A stretch of 64,000 nucleotides of DNA from Nectonema munidae (GCA_030549495.1 JAUIRK010001045.1:1-64000); one strand, 5' to 3'; shown: positions 35,044-47,219, counted from the first letter of the stretch. The notes: generated from the sequence alone by a model not told the origin. Numbers and translations: made by a program.

Positions 35044-36483
35044 TCAATCTCCTCCGCTGACACTCTTATTCTTTTTCTTCTTCTTGGGATGGATGTCAAG
35101 TGCAGTGGCTTCGGCGCTCTGCATAAGGACACGCTTTGTATCTTGGTCTGGCTCCAGCTTAATTTCCTGCTTGATCGGCGCCAGCGGGGTGCCCGTGTCT
35201 ACGTAGTGTGACGCAGCAGCCTCTTTCTCCTTCTGAGACTCCTGCTTCAACTGCTCAAGGTATGACTGAGGCGTTTGGCTGCTCACTCTGCCATATTGAT
35301 CCAAAAGACCTTCCTTCACCATAAGTTTCTTCAGAGACGCCTTTGAACCCAAGCCCCATGCTCTGGGGTACGTGTCTCTCTCCATGATCACTCTCTTTAT
35401 CTTTGCCACTTTGCCGTGGTCGCAGGACGCCATTGTGGAAGAGGTCATGAGAGCGAACCCAAGACAAACCGCTTCTCCTTTCGTGCTCAGCACGACGATC
35501 TCTTCATTTAACTCGATTCCGTTTTCAAAGCGCAAAACGCCGGGGATCATGATTTGCGCGCCATAACAAATCGCGTTAATGCAAGAGTCTTTGACCACGA
35601 CGCGTTTATGAGATAGCAAAAGGGCCTCAATCGGTTTGATGATTCTACGCAAGTAGCTTTCGTCTTTGTGGTTGTCGTAGAGCCACTGCGCATCGAGGAC
35701 ATCGTGCATTGTGACTAGCCCATCGTTTTCATCCTGGATGCCCGACCTTACACGCCGCAACTCCGCCATTATGGCCCCCACTCCCAAAATCAGGCCCAAG
35801 TGAACACAGAATGTGCGCACGTAGGTACCGGCTTCACAACTCATCCAAAACACGAGCTGGTTCGTATTTTCATCGTACTCATAAATTTTGCACGCATAAA
35901 TAGTTCTGATGCGAAGTTGGCGCTTAACGGCCGCAATCAGCGGGGGCCTTTGGAAGAGCGCCCCAGTTAAAGTCTCCATTGCTTGAGAGATTTTCTTGAG
36001 ACCGCCCGCAACTTTGGAGTGGAACTTGCAGACGACAACGTATTCTTTTCCTGCACTCTGTTGACTTTTAACGAGTCGCGTTCCTCTTTCAATACAAACA
36101 ATCAAACAACCCGTCACTTTCGGGTCCAGGGTCCCACTGTGCCCTGTTTTAGACACCCTCAAAATCCTTTTAACCCATGACACTACCTCATGACTAGACG
36201 GATTAGAGGGTTTATCCAAACAAAGATAACCTGCTTTTATATGATCTGCGATAGGCCGCTTCAAAGGAGAACATCCAAAAGGCAAAGGAGTAAAATGATT
36301 TGTTCGAATACACAACTTGTCGAAGTTTTTAAGTAAAAGAGGCCAATCAGAAGTGTCAATTCGACTGACGAGTTTTGAAGGTTGTAGAGCAAAGATCTCG
36401 CTTTCTTGAATCTTCCCTATATCATTCACGCCCTCGTTATTACCATCTGTTAACTTTTTCTTCTTTTCTTTAACTCCGCTCAT
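35044..36483 (-). CDS. DKC1: Dyskerin, H/ACA snoRNP pseudouridine synthase
   Basis: TruB-family catalytic subunit of H/ACA ribonucleoproteins; it converts uridine to pseudouridine in rRNA and snRNA guided by H/ACA RNAs, with NOP10, NHP2 and GAR1 as partners, in nucleolus and Cajal bodies. The product is 479 residues from ATG 36483-36481 (human about 514). Order: a Lys-rich start (5-10), DKCLD segment (about 38-95), TruB domain with [16 protein letters not shown] (112-127, catalytic Asp120), [20 protein letters not shown] (174-193), [15 protein letters not shown] (216-230) and ELRRVRSG (241-248), PUA domain (about 295-372) ending [12 protein letters not shown] (368-379), then an acidic/Lys tail with KKKKKNK for nuclear import. 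No introns and no lesions over 1.44 kb. The base composition is much less AT-rich than its surroundings, as expected of a gene under selection. Confidence 0.97.
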   Translation of the reverse strand: MSGVKEKKKKLTDGNNEGVNDIGKIQESEIFALQPSKLVSRIDTSDWPLLLKNFDKLCIRTNHFTPLPFGCSPLKRPIADHIKAGYLCLDKPSNPSSHEVVSWVKRILRVSKTGHSGTLDPKVTGCLIVCIERGTRLVKSQQSAGKEYVVVCKFHSKVAGGLKKISQAMETLTGALFQRPPLIAAVKRQLRIRTIYACKIYEYDENTNQLVFWMSCEAGTYVRTFCVHLGLILGVGAIMAELRRVRSGIQDENDGLVTMHDVLDAQWLYDNHKDESYLRRIIKPIEALLLSHKRVVVKDSCINAICYGAQIMIPGVLRFENGIELNEEIVVLSTKGEAVCLGFALMTSSTMASCDHGKVAKIKRVIMERDTYPRAWGLGSKASLKKLMVKEGLLDQYGRVSSQTPQSYLEQLKQESQKEKEAAASHYVDTGTPLAPIKQEIKLEPDQDTKRVLMQSAEATALDIHPKKKKKNKSVSGGD

Positions 36484-36970
36484 TTCTTACTACAACAAAA
36501 ACAAAGATTACAATAAAATTGCAAATAAAATTCATTTCGCTACAAGGATGGAGTGAATTGTTTAAATTTTAGAAAAGTTAAATTTTAATTAAAAGTTATT
36601 TAGAAGTTAGATCAATATTTGTCCTAGACATGATTTATTAAACGTTTCAAAACTAATATCAAAACTCTTTTGTTAAATTAAAAAATAAAATCACTCTAAT
36701 GAAATGAGCAAAATTTCATTTTATTCTCGTTGAATCCAAAGACTTCTGACTAAAAACGACATTACTTTAAAATTGAAATTGTCTAAAATAAATAAATATG
36801 TTTTTAAAAAATTAATATTTCGGGATTATTCACCAGTATAGATCTATTTTAAAAACAATCATACTTATTGATGAAGAACCTTATGGTAGGGTTTCACATA
36901 ATAAAGCATTATATAAGACTTGCAAATCATCAATTTTGTTGCTTTTAATCCCAAGGTTAAAAGTTTTACC
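36484..36970. other. DKC1 upstream region
   Basis: Presumed promoter side of DKC1. AT-rich; no element can be assigned with confidence. Confidence 0.35.
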
Positions 36971-38560
36971 CAGGGTTACCAACCGGTGGAAGCATTTTTG
37001 GGGTCGCCAAGAGCTCTAAATAAAAGCATTGTCAACTCTTAATTCTAAGAATCTTACACAGTCACATATTGGTTGAGGGATAGTGTTAATTTTTTATCTA
37101 TTTTTAACAAAGATAAATGAAGAAAAGTACGAAGAGAAACCACAAAAAGGAATTAATTTTCTTATCTTTAGAAAGACATATAGAGGGAGGAAGAAAAGCA
37201 TCATTGATCTATTATCTTCGTGCTTTTAGCCTACAACCTTAACAAATAGTGCATACGCTATTTTCATTTTTAAATGAATTCCATCTTTTCTTACGTTTTT
37301 TTAATATCTTTTATATAATTTGTCGATGTGTGTGTATGAGTTTGCTATGCACACCCAGCCTCATGGATGGGAGTTTGGCGCGCAAAAGGGGTGGGCTAGT
37401 AATTTAATTTATATTTCATTTCATATTATTTAGTCATGTCCAGAAAACGGGTGTACAAAGAAGAAATTCTTAGCACTGGATTTACGTGTCTTATTGATTA
37501 TTGAACCGAAAAACCACAGTGCGTTGTATGCGGGGAAGGAAGAAGAACTGAAACGTGAGCGGTTAGACAACTCTATGCACAAGGGAGTGTATCTTGTCGC
37601 AAAAAAATGCTAAGTGTATGCAGCCACACACAATTGAAGAAAAATTGATAAAGCCAGCAGTCCTTATTATGGTTTGTACCATCCTTAGAGATGCTGCAGT
37701 GAAAAAATTAAAGCTATTCCGCTGTCAGATAACACAATCAACCGAAGAATTGAAGAAATGTCGCAAGACATTAAAGAACAGGGAGTGGCTGCCACCAAGG
37801 AGAGTTGAAAATTTAGCTGGAGTTGCGAGAAGAAACATGCACTGACATCAAGGCTTACAGAACGAAAGTGTTTGCTTAAACTGGCATATCTAACAGACAT
37901 ATTTTCAGAGTTGAATTTGCTGAACATGCCCATGCAAGGAAATAAGGAGACTATAGTCTCTGTATCAGAAAAGTTCCAGGGTTTCAAAGCAAAGTTGAGG
38001 CTCCGCAAAGAAAGGATTAAACTAACAAAAACTGCGTCCTTTCCACTTTTTAACCCTTTTCATTGTTGGACATGTTAAAAATTGAGTGAGGAGTTTGACA
38101 GATACATTCCTGAGGAGAGCGGCATGAGAAGTACAAATGGTTGCGCTGACCCTTCGATACCCAAGCCAAGGATCTTTCAAGAGTCTTCTATCCAAAATCT
38201 TCAAGAGATCTAAAGCATGAGAAAACTCTTCGTTTTAACTTTCAGCGACAAACTCTAAGTGTGTTCTTGACTGTTGTGAAAAAAAGAAACCAGTCCTTGC
38301 ATTTGAGGCTGTGAAAGTGTTTTCTTTCGCTACAACCAATTTGTGTGAATCCCGATTTGCAGCTCTGACTGCCATCAAAACTAAAAGCTAAGGTTGGAGC
38401 TCTGGCTGCAACCGAAACATGATTTGAGGGCAGCTCTTTTCAAGACTCAACTTCGAATAGAGAAACTTAGCAACATGATTCAAGCCCAAGACTCCAATTA
38501 AAATTAACTTTTTATTTTATTTTTGCTAAAATTAATTCTTTTTATTTTTGCTAAATTTGT
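36971..38560 (+). pseudogene. hAT element relic 2, ZBED5-like
   Basis: Opens with a hAT-type end CAGGGTTACCAACC at 36971 and 'ggggtcgccaagagctc'. Transposase starts at 37436: MSRKRVYKEEILSTGFTCLI, then PQCVVCGE (BED-finger part), IAKCMQPHTIEEKLIKPA (37600-37655), AIPLSDNTINRRIEEMSQDI (37713-37775), LAYLTDIFSELNLLNMPMQG (37875-37940), FQGFKAKLRLRKERI, and LCESRFAALTAIKTK (38340-38392) from the C-terminal dimerisation region. Between the NRRIEEMS and LAGVARR parts the catalytic centre is deleted. Several frame changes. Same broad clade as the relic at 26.6-28.1 kb but a different family by its ends. Confidence 0.75.
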
Positions 38561-38619
38561 CGGCTCAAGTGCTGGGGCGTAAAGTGCTTCCCTCTTTTTC
38601 TCAGATATTAATAAGTTTT

Positions 38620-38801
38620 TATAAATATTTTTAATGACATGTATATATTTTAACTATGCTGAATTCAGTGATGTCCATTTTATCAAAATCTATCAAACCT
38701 GTCAAAAATTGATTTATATGTGACACCTCATCTCTAAAAGAAACTTTTTATTTAAATATAATGAAATAAAATTTAGATATAACGTTTTTACACATATATG
38801 C
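38620..38801. repeat. A-module of the modular repeat (left piece)
   Basis: Contains TATGCTGAATTCAGTGATGT and the 'tcaaacctgtcaaaaattgatttatatgtgacac' part of the A module. It ends at ATATATGC (38794-38801), the left target duplication of the next element. Subtracting that element and its duplication, the next A anchor follows 158 bp later, the normal module spacing. Confidence 0.8.
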
Positions 38802-41479
38802 TAGGGTGGTCCTTATTTTAAAAAATTTATATTCTAACAATCTTAACTTTTAAAATGGCGTTATTTTATAAAATTATCAAACAATAAAAATTCGAGAAAC
38901 AAAACATAACGTTTTCAGGTAGCTCAAAGCTTTTTAATTTTTAATATATATTTAAAATTTTCTGATTTTTTTAAATATTTTTTTTAGTTTTATTTATAAA
39001 ATTAACTTAGTTATGAAAACAAAATCACAAACAAAAATGTATTTAGTTGAAACAACGAACTCTTCTTTAGTTGGTTCAAAATTACCTTCTAACTGAATGG
39101 CTCTTGGGTTGTTTTTATACCATCACCTTGATTGCAAAAAAACTATCCGCGAGTCATCTTCATTAAGTATAAAAGAAATTGTAGCATTTTGGCAGAAAGC
39201 ACATATTCCGACAAAAGACTTTCAAAATTAGAAAACCTTTTTAAAAAGTGGAAGCTTCTTAAGAAAAACAGAAACAGAAATACTTTAACACAGCAAAACA
39301 ACGAAAAAGCTTTTATACTCGTTTTAGAAGATCTTTTTGATCTGAGCCATTCAAATGCAATGAATTTAATAAAGAATGAAGATAAAGAGTTTTTAAAACT
39401 TCAGAAGCAAAAAGGGAGAAAAGGCTCAATGATGGGTATTGATTGGAAATTATACATTAAAGAAAAGAAAAAATTAGAAAATCTTCAAAAATTTGAAAAC
39501 AGAAAAGATAAAATGAAAAAAGTACTCGAAGTATATAGTAAAAAATGTTTTTCTGACAATGACGATATATTTTGGTCAGGTGAAAGTGATGTCAATCGCG
39601 AAAAAAGTTTTGAAAGAGAAATTGAAACTTGTTCTCCCAACCCAAAACAAAAAAGAGGAAGGAAAAGCGCAATCACATCAAATTTGGCATTGGCTTTAGA
39701 TAGAGTAAAAATATCGGACAAAAAAGCAACAATTTTACTCGCGGAAGCATTTGTGGGTTGTGGGGAAAATCTTGAGAAAGTGGCAATCAATCGATCGTCA
39801 ATAAGAAGATAAAGAATTTCTTATAGAACATCTTGTTTCAAGAAGTTAAAGACTAGCTTTTCTCCACAAGTTCCATTAGTAGTGCATTGGGATAGCAAAA
39901 TTTTAACTGAACTTTCAGGCAAAGATAAACATGATAGAATTCCTGTGATTGTTTCTGGTGAAAATATTTCAAAACTACTTTCTGTTTCCAAAATAGTGTC
40001 TTCAACAGGAAAAAATCAAGCTAATGCTATATTTGAAGCTATCAAAGATTGGAATCTTGAAAGTAATATTAAAGCTATGTGTTTTGATACAACAAGTAGT
40101 AATACTGGATCTCACAATGGTGCTTGTACTTTAGTTGAAAAAATGTTTGATAAAGAATTGTTGTGGTTTCCATGTAGACATCATATAATGGAGCTTATCA
40201 TAGGTGCCGTTTTCAAGTCTTGCTTTGGTTCGACATCCTCTAGTGTAGAGTTCAATTGTTTGAGCGCTTTCAAGAGTTTTGGAAAAATATTGACAAAAAT
40301 AATTTTGAAACTGGAATTCAAAATCCGTCGGTTAAACCATTTATTCAAGACGTGCAAAATGATGTAATTAACTTCGCAAAATTGTGCCTAAAAAAATACC
40401 ATCTGCGAGATGATTATAAAGAATTTTTAGATTGATCATTTTGTTTTTAGGAGATAATAGCAATAAAATAATGTTTAAAAAACCAGGAGCAATGCATCAT
40501 GCTCGTTGGATGTCGAAAATTATATATTCCATCAAAGTCTGGATGTTCCGTAAACAATTCAAACTCACTTGTTCCCAAGAAACTGTTTTATGCCAAATTT
40601 GTATTTTTGTTGTGCGAGTTTATATAAAAGCTTGGTTCACTGCACCTCAAGCTGCCAACGCTCCTTTTAACGATTTTGAGTTGCTTAACAAGTTAATTGA
40701 ATATAAAAGTATTAAATCAACAATTTCAGAAAATGCATCAAAAAAGTTTTCTCGACATTTATGGTATCTTTCTGATTCTCTTTGTTCTTTGGCTTTATTC
40801 GACGTAAATGTAGACTTTGTGACAAAGAAAAAGATAATATTGACAATGAGAGGAAAGGAAAGCGTTTCAAAAGATAAAAGAATAAAAATAGATTTAAATT
40901 CTTTTCATGAAAAAAGGCTAGAAGACTTTGTTTCGCAAAAATCTTTTGATTTGTTCAAGCATATGAATATCTCGATTTCTTTTTTTGACTTTGATCCAGA
41001 ACATTGGAATGAGCATCAAGATTATCAAAATTCTTTGAAAACTATACAGTCCATAAAAGTGGTGAATGATCATGCAGAAAGAGGAGTTGCTTTAATCAAA
41101 GAGTACGCTGGTTATCTTACCAAGTCTGAAGAACAACTATAGTTTCTTCTACAACTTGTGGAAAGCCATAGACAAACTCATCCAAATTGCAAAAAGTCAA
41201 CAATTGTTTCAAATCAAGAAAAATCTAAAGAAAAATTTTAAATAAACATTATCAAAACTGAATTTTAAGCTAAGGTTTTATGATTTACTTATTTTAATAT
41301 TCAGATTTCTTAAGCACAATGCTTGAGATTAAATTTTCAAACGTTGTGAGCTACCTCTGAATCAAATGTTTTTTAATTTTTTTTCTTCTGTTTACATAGA
41401 ACATTAAAGAGAAACTTTTTGCGGGTTAAGAACTGAAAAAAACGAAAAAAAAATTTTTTCTATAATAAGGACCACCCTA
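38802..41479 (+). mobile_element. hAT-like element with 8-bp target duplication
   Basis: Both ends are defined: TAGGGTGGTCCTTATT at 38802 and its inverse AATAAGGACCACCCTA ending at 41479, flanked by a perfect 8-bp direct repeat ATATATGC (38794-38801 and 41480-41487). Length 2678 bp. It carries one transposase gene, nearly readable. An 8-bp duplication fits hAT-like integration; the terminal sequence is not one I can name. Confidence 0.9.
39132..41190 (+). pseudogene. hAT-like transposase, lightly damaged
   Basis: Reads for about 670 codons. N-terminal part: KLENLFKKWKLLKKNRNRN, LEDLFDLSHSNAMNLI and QKGRKGSMMGIDWKLYIKE. Then a basic linker KQKRGRKSA, and the catalytic region: PLVVHWDSKILTELSGK (39869-39920), MCFDTTSSNTGSHNGAC (40075-40125), CRHHIMELIIGAVF (40171-40212, C-x-H-H motif), AMHHARWMSKIIYSIK (40489-40538) and the C-terminal DHAERGVALIKEYAGYLTKS (41069-41128). 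One in-frame TAA at 39810-39812 and frame changes near 40265 and 40435 break it. The RNase H-like layout with a CxxH-type motif and a late insertion agrees with hAT relatives. More distant kin sits at 47.2-48.7 kb. I recall this protein type from arthropod genomes but cannot cite a named family. Confidence 0.75.
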
Positions 41480-41630
41480 ATATATGCCCATTTTCAAGAA
41501 TGCTGAATTCAGTGGTGATATTCATTTTTATGAAAACAATCAAATCTGTCAAAAAATTGATTTATTTATGAGAGCTCATCTCAAAAAGAAATTTTTATCT
41601 AAATAATTATATAAAGTTTTTACACATATA
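41480..41630. repeat. A-module piece between two transposons
   Basis: GCTGAATTCAGTGGTGATAT to TTTTTACACATATA, one A module, cut on the right by the Tigger element at the TA of 41629-41630. Confidence 0.8.
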
Positions 41631-43875
41631 CAGTAATCCCTCGCTACTTTGTTGTTCATCTTTCAAGGATTCGCCACTTTACGGGTTGTTCAAAGGTAAT
41701 CTGGAAAAAATATAGCGGATTTTGAGGGAAAATCGTGAGATGAAAAGCCAAAATATTTCATTAACTCCATTAAAATTTCATTAAATCGATTAAAATATTA
41801 ATAAAAAATATTATTTCATTATTTGGGATTGCTAAGCACGCGGTTGTAGGTAGTTAAACTTTACTTTTTCAGTGTAATTTTTTTGGTTTCTTTGCGTTTT
41901 TACACTCTGCAATGGCTCTCAAGCCTGCTTTTTAGTTCGAGGCCTAAACTGAGCCTAAACGCAAACGAAAAATGATGATGATGGCTGAGATTAAACTTCT
42001 GGATATGTTGAAGGAAGGGAGAAGTTGCGCTGCCAGGGCGCCATTTTAGCGTTAACGAATCCACAGTTCGCTCCATCAAGAAGTACGAGACTAATATAAG
42101 GAAGACGGCTTCTCCCACCTTTAATAAGACGGCGAATAGAGTGGTTACGGCTCGTAATAAAACCATCGTCCGTATGGTGTTTTGACCGTATGGATAACCT
42201 ACTGCGGAAAGAACACAGTCTTTAATTCCAACATCATCGAAACCAAGGAGCGCCTGTACAAGAATTTCGCTGGTAATGAACTTGAAGACATCGCCGACAA
42301 CGAAGAAGACGATGAACCACAATCAGGGATGTCCAGTGATTCTCAACCTAGGCGTAAGAAATCTTTTTATGCTAGAAAAGGGTGGTTTGCGAAGTTTCAG
42401 CAACGCTACGGCCTGAAAAACGTTTCCCTGCATGACGAGGCTTCTTCTGCTGACAAGGACGCTGCTGAAACATACGTGAACGAAACTTTCAAGAAGATTA
42501 CCTCGATAAGTGGATTTAAGTCCGAACAAGTTTTTAATATGGACGAGACAGGCTTGTTTTGGAAATAATGCCAAGAAGTTTCTTGTTCAAATAGGAAGCA
42601 AAAGCATCTGGCTTTAAAAATCGTGCGACCCGGGTTATGTGCGGCAATGATATGGGATATACGCTACTGATCTGCCATATGATGGTGTTCAGATCGAGTT
42701 CCTGCCGCCCAACACTACGTCATTTTTTAAGCCAATGGATCAGGGGGTTGTCAGGGCGATCAAGGCCCTATGCACGAGGAATGCCATGGCAAGCCTTGTT
42801 GCTTAAGTGGAAACCGCCCAGGAAGAATAAGAAAAAACGTCAACGTGAAGGCATATGGCGGCAGTACGCAATTACTACGTTCCTCCAAAAAATCCAGAAG
42901 GCATGCAAGACTTGAAGCCTGCTACCATTAACGCGAGCTGGAGAAGTTGTGGCATGGTGTTGTTTACGACGATGAGGGATTTACCTGCCGAAATCCAACA
43001 CTCCGCAGTACAGAAAGTTGTTCAGTTGGCCTCGACCATTGGAACTGATGGCTTTGCAGACATGACTACGGGAGACGTCAACGGGTTGCTAGACTGGCAC
43101 TCGGAGCAGCTAACCGACGCAGACCTCGAAGAATTAACGAAGTCGGACAGCGAAGAAGAAAAACCGCAGCAAGAAACTAAAGAAAAGGTCAACCAAACTG
43201 TCTCGACTTTGGAACGGCTTGCCAAGATCTTCAGTTACATTAAAAAAGCGAAAGTGTCTTCACAGGAATGGGACGACATGATTCGTTGCTTACAATTTTG
43301 CATCAAGCTCCACAAAGTCATGCAACCCAACAAAGGTGCTCTTTGATCGAGAAAAGAAGCAGCGGCAATAACTTCCGATCACGATGTGTTTCCAGCCTCG
43401 CAAAAAAAGCGAGAAGTGGAAGAGGCAAAGAGACGCAAAATAATAGGCCTGCGCAGTAAAAGTCATCATCATTAGCATATTCATCGTTTTTACTGCGTAG
43501 CGAATTTATCATCATCATCATCATTCAAGTTTTAGTACTTCAGCTTCTTGCGTGGGGAGTAGAGTAACAATCATTTTTTAATGTTACGTAGCCTAGGCTA
43601 GTTTTTTTATTGAATAAAAAATATCACTTTTTTCAGCGTATTGTTCATGTTGTCCATATCCGAGTGAGATTTATTTAGGCAAAATCACAGCTCAAGAATC
43701 ACTGTATTAAAGAAATTGGTAGGATATCACACGTGGTTCTAGCTGAAATGAAAAAGTCATAGAATTACCGTGTACTATAAAGGGTGGTTTGTTAGCAGTA
43801 TAGGGAAGGTTTTAAAAGTCCAAATACTCGTCAAATGGGTCTCGAAACGCATCCCCGTGATAAAAGGGATTACTG
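41631..43875 (+). mobile_element. Tigger/pogo element, 2.2 kb
   Basis: Ends CAGTAATCCCTCGCTAC (41631) and inverse GGGATTACTG (43866-43875), flanked by TA (41629-41630, 43876-43877), the duplication typical of Tc1/mariner-pogo elements. Removing the 2247 bp restores 153-bp spacing of the A-module anchors. It contains a broken Tigger transposase. Confidence 0.92.
41955..43440 (+). pseudogene. Tigger-type transposase relic
   Basis: CENP-B/jerky-like transposase. Early helix-turn-helix text is decayed (MAEIKLLDMLKEGRSC near 41983). Then YARKGWFAKFQQRYGLKNVS (42370-42428) and AASADKDAAETY-type second DNA-binding half, FKSEQVFNMDETGLFWK (42517-42567, first catalytic Asp), and after a frame change IEFLPPNTTSFFKPMDQGVV with the second Asp (42693-42752). 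The stretch between is about half the usual length, so there is an internal deletion. The C-terminal frame 42855-43345 is long and open (SWRSCGMVLFTTMRDLPAEI). Inactive. Confidence 0.88.
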
Positions 43876-45620
43876 TATAGTGTATACTCATTTTCAAGTA
43901 TGCTCAATACTGTGGTGATATTCATTTTTTATGAAAATCAATCAAATCTGCAAAAAAAATTTTAATATGACAGTTCATGTAAAAATTAATCATTAGAAAT
44001 TTATTTTCTGAAATCTGTTTTCCAAAAAAACAATGGATTTATTTTGAAGTTAGATCATTACACCACTTCCTAATCCAATTGAACATGGTAGATCTTCCAT
44101 TTAATCAAAATACATACTTCTTTTTTTTAATTATATCTTTTGATCACACGTTCACTTTTCAATTATTTTTCAGGTTGCTTCATTCACTCATATTAATCTT
44201 CAAAACATTTTATAATACGTTTTGTTTTTTTAAATAAATGTATTTCATACTCAACATGATTGAAGAAAGTAATATACTCCAAAATATACTTTAATAAATT
44301 ATATTTTTACCAATATAAATAACGATTTTTGGGGAAAATTTTACAGAATTGATTTTCAGGCATACATCACTAATTTAATTAACTCTTCCAGATATTTTTT
44401 TAACCGTACTAGCCAAAATAGAGTACAGAAATAAAATAAGTATAGTCGATTTAGTATAGAAACAGATATTTTATTTGAAATTTTGAAAATAATTTTGGAG
44501 ATAGTTTTTAAAAGTAAACTGGGAATCTGTTTGAAGCCTTGAGATATTTTGAAATCCGAAAACTGACCCCAAAAATAAAACCAGCATCTTCAATTTGGTA
44601 TAAAAAAGATATTTTATTTAAATTTCAAAAATATTTATGTAGATATTAGACGTAAACCGCAGATTTGATTGACACTTTCAGACATTTTAAAATCTCAAAA
44701 TGCAAAATCTGAGTTCAGAAATAAAACTAGTATGGTTAATTTGGTATAAAAACATATATTTTATTTAAAATTAGAGAGAATATTTATAGAGATAGTTTTC
44801 AGACGTAAGCCGCAAATTTAATTGACACTAACATATTTTGAAACCTCTAAATGCAAAAATTGAGTCAATAAATGAAACTAGTATTGTTGATTTGGTATAA
44901 AAATATATATATTTCATATAAAATTTGAGATAAAATTTTTTTAAGACAGTTTTAAGGCGTAAACGGCAATTTTTATTAAGACTGTCAAACATTTTCAAAC
45001 GTTAAATCAAAAATCGGAGTGCAGAAATAAAACCAGCATGGTTGATTTGGTAGAAAAACATATATTTTATGTAAAATTTTTATGAATGTTTTTGGAGACA
45101 ATTTTTAGAAGTAAACCCCAAATTTGATTAACACTTATAGGTATTTTCACATTCTAAATATAAAAAATGAGTCCAGAAATGAAAGCAGCATGGCCCATTT
45201 AGTATAAAAACATTTTTATGTAAAATTTGAAAGTATATTTTATTAGATATATTTCTCATCAGTCAAAATTTTGATTGACATTTTCTAAAAAGTAGACATA
45301 ATTATTTAAAAAATTAAATATATAGTGTTATGCATATAACTTAGGGTATAAGGTTAACTACAGATAATGTTAAAATTTTGATGAAAAATTCACTTTTAAT
45401 TTTAATTGACAGTTTTTGACATGAGAGGGGCATTTAATTACAACAAAAATAGTATCAAAAGATTCAGCTAGCGATTTTAGGAAAACTTACGAAATTTGAA
45501 GAGATACGATTCGGCCAAATTTCTACAATTCATTTTTAGTGAAAGAGTGTTTTTACGTCGTTTTACGCCCCCCCCCCCCCCCCCCCCCATAGCACTAATA
45601 GGGTAAAAAGCAATGTTCTT
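43876..45620. repeat. A/B modular repeat, copy 1 (main part)
   Basis: From the Tigger edge: the end of an A module, a middle segment containing GAACATGGTAGATCTTCCAT (about 44083) and TTTTCAATTATTTTTCAGGTT, then six B modules with GATTTGGTATAAAAA anchors near 44450, 44591, 44737, 44889, 45042 and 45197 (spacing 141-155 bp), then a tail with GACAGTTTTTGACATGAGAG (about 45410) and the closing CACTAATAGGGT (45595). The same order occurs at 48.9-51.1 kb and, in part, at 62.6-63.3 kb. No coding sequence. A 21-C run (45568-45588) sits in the tail of this copy only. Confidence 0.8.
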
Positions 45621-46079
45621 TCAGCACTTTACTTTTATTAAAATAAGAAATCATATTATACTATAATCACGATTATTAAATATGTAAAATAAAAAGTAAT
45701 CGGTATCACTATAATTATGTTTAATTTAATAAATACTTGTATATTTTCAAGTAGTAAAATATAAATATAATAAACCGATTTAAAATTTTAGGAGGTAAAT
45801 CAGTAGGGATACATCATAAAACTAACTTATTAAAGGTAGAAAAAATTAAATAGAAAAACCGAAATTTATTTAAAAAACTAAAAATTCTGTGTTTAAAATG
45901 ATAAAAACAAGATAAATTATCTCTACCCTTATTTTTTCAAATATACTTGAAAAGATGATGTTAATTATATTTTCTGATTTTGTTAATTTTAAGTTCCTGA
46001 GAATCAGTTTGCTTTTACCCAAAATTCCAGTAATGAATCTGTTCTTCTTTACTTCATCATTTTTCTTTCTAAATACAAA
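45621..46079. other. AT-rich stretch, nothing recognised
   Basis: Short frames only; no supported feature. Confidence 0.4.
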
Positions 46080-46537
46080 CAATCACATTGTAGATCTCTG
46101 TGTGCATTTTTTAACATCTCTAAGGCATTCGATTCTATTAAAAGCCCCTTTTTTCCTATGACATTTCTAATGTACTTGATGACTTTTGTGAAAACTTTCT
46201 GTATGGTGATGATTTAGCCTTAGTGTTTAAAACTGCTTGTTATTGTAATGATGTCTTTAAAATCATATTTGATGTCTAATGAACAGTTTAAAGAACATGT
46301 GGAAAAGTGGAAAATATTAATAATGTCAGCCTGCTAAGATATTCTGTATGTAGGGATTTAGGTGTATACTTAACAGATAATCTTCCCTGGTCTCAGCATA
46401 TTAAAAATCCAATTACTTATGTTTCACGTTTCTATGGTGCTATTAGAAAAATATCTTCTTTCCTAGCATATATAATAATTTATTTCCTTAATGTTTATTT
46501 TCAAGTACGCAATTATAAAATTATTTGGGGTTACTTC
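46080..46537 (+). mobile_element. LINE reverse-transcriptase fragment
   Basis: RT pieces in several frames: CAFFNISKAFDSIKSP (46102-46149, catalytic Asp of motif A), a YGDDLALVFK (46205-46234, in place of Y-x-DD) and CRDLGVYLTDNLPWSQHI (46350-46404). Jockey/CR1-like. It ends abruptly at a hAT-type end, CAGTGGCGC. Confidence 0.7.
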
Positions 46538-46689
46538 CAGTGGCGCAAATCCCTGAAATTATTGGAAGAGCAGACTTTCAAGCGTCTTCCAAAAAAGACA
46601 ACAAATTTTTCTGAATTCCTACTTCTCTCTTATCTATTCTATTTCATTATTAATTAAGCTTAATGTAAACTTTAACCCCCCCCCCCCCC
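46538..46689. mobile_element. hAT end fragment plus 14-C run
   Basis: CAGTGGCGCAAATCCCTGAA, then AAGCGTCTTCCAAAAAAGAC and TCTGAATTCCTACT, the inverse of the segment 28018-28129. It is therefore a short terminal piece of the hAT family at 26.6-28.1 kb. A 14-C run closes it (46676-46689). Confidence 0.75.
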
Positions 46690-47219
46690 ACTCTATTAAG
46701 CTTAACGTCAACAATGAATGAGGACTTATAAATAGCTCCTTCAAAACAGAACTTAGTTATTTTATTAGTTCTAAGAACTTAGTTATTTTATTTAAGAAGA
46801 TGATCATTATACTTAAACAAATTTTATTTGCACAAAAGATATTAATAGAGATATAAGTAAAGGATAATAAAAAATACTTTAAAAAAATATGTTTTCCTAT
46901 AAATTTTAGGTTCAAAAATTCAAATTTTTTGAGCCCCGATGTAATTACTCGATAAATTTTACAGCACGTTCAGTATTTTGATTGGATCTTGGAATATCAA
47001 TTATCGATTTTTCAACTTTCTACTGTCTCCTCGAGCAATTTATTGTCTTCTTGCACTTTATCTTGTTTAGTGAAGTTAACAATTCGTTAAAGATGGTTTC
47101 GTTGTAGTTCTGCGTATGAAACTAAGTATCAGCTTATAATTATTATTTATTATAGAAAGAGCTAATTATTATTTTGAGGAGATGAACACGCATTCTATTC
47201 CGAGGATGCTACGTCAATC
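46690..47219. other. AT-rich stretch, nothing recognised
   Basis: No supported feature. Confidence 0.4.

Noticed and set aside
34845-35132. Minus frame overlapping the 3' end of DKC1, and other small frames inside DKC1
   Set aside because: Out-of-frame shadows; the dyskerin frame carries all family motifs.
42182-43346. Domesticated Tigger-derived host gene
   Set aside because: Terminal repeats and TA duplication are intact, and the gene has frame changes and an internal deletion.
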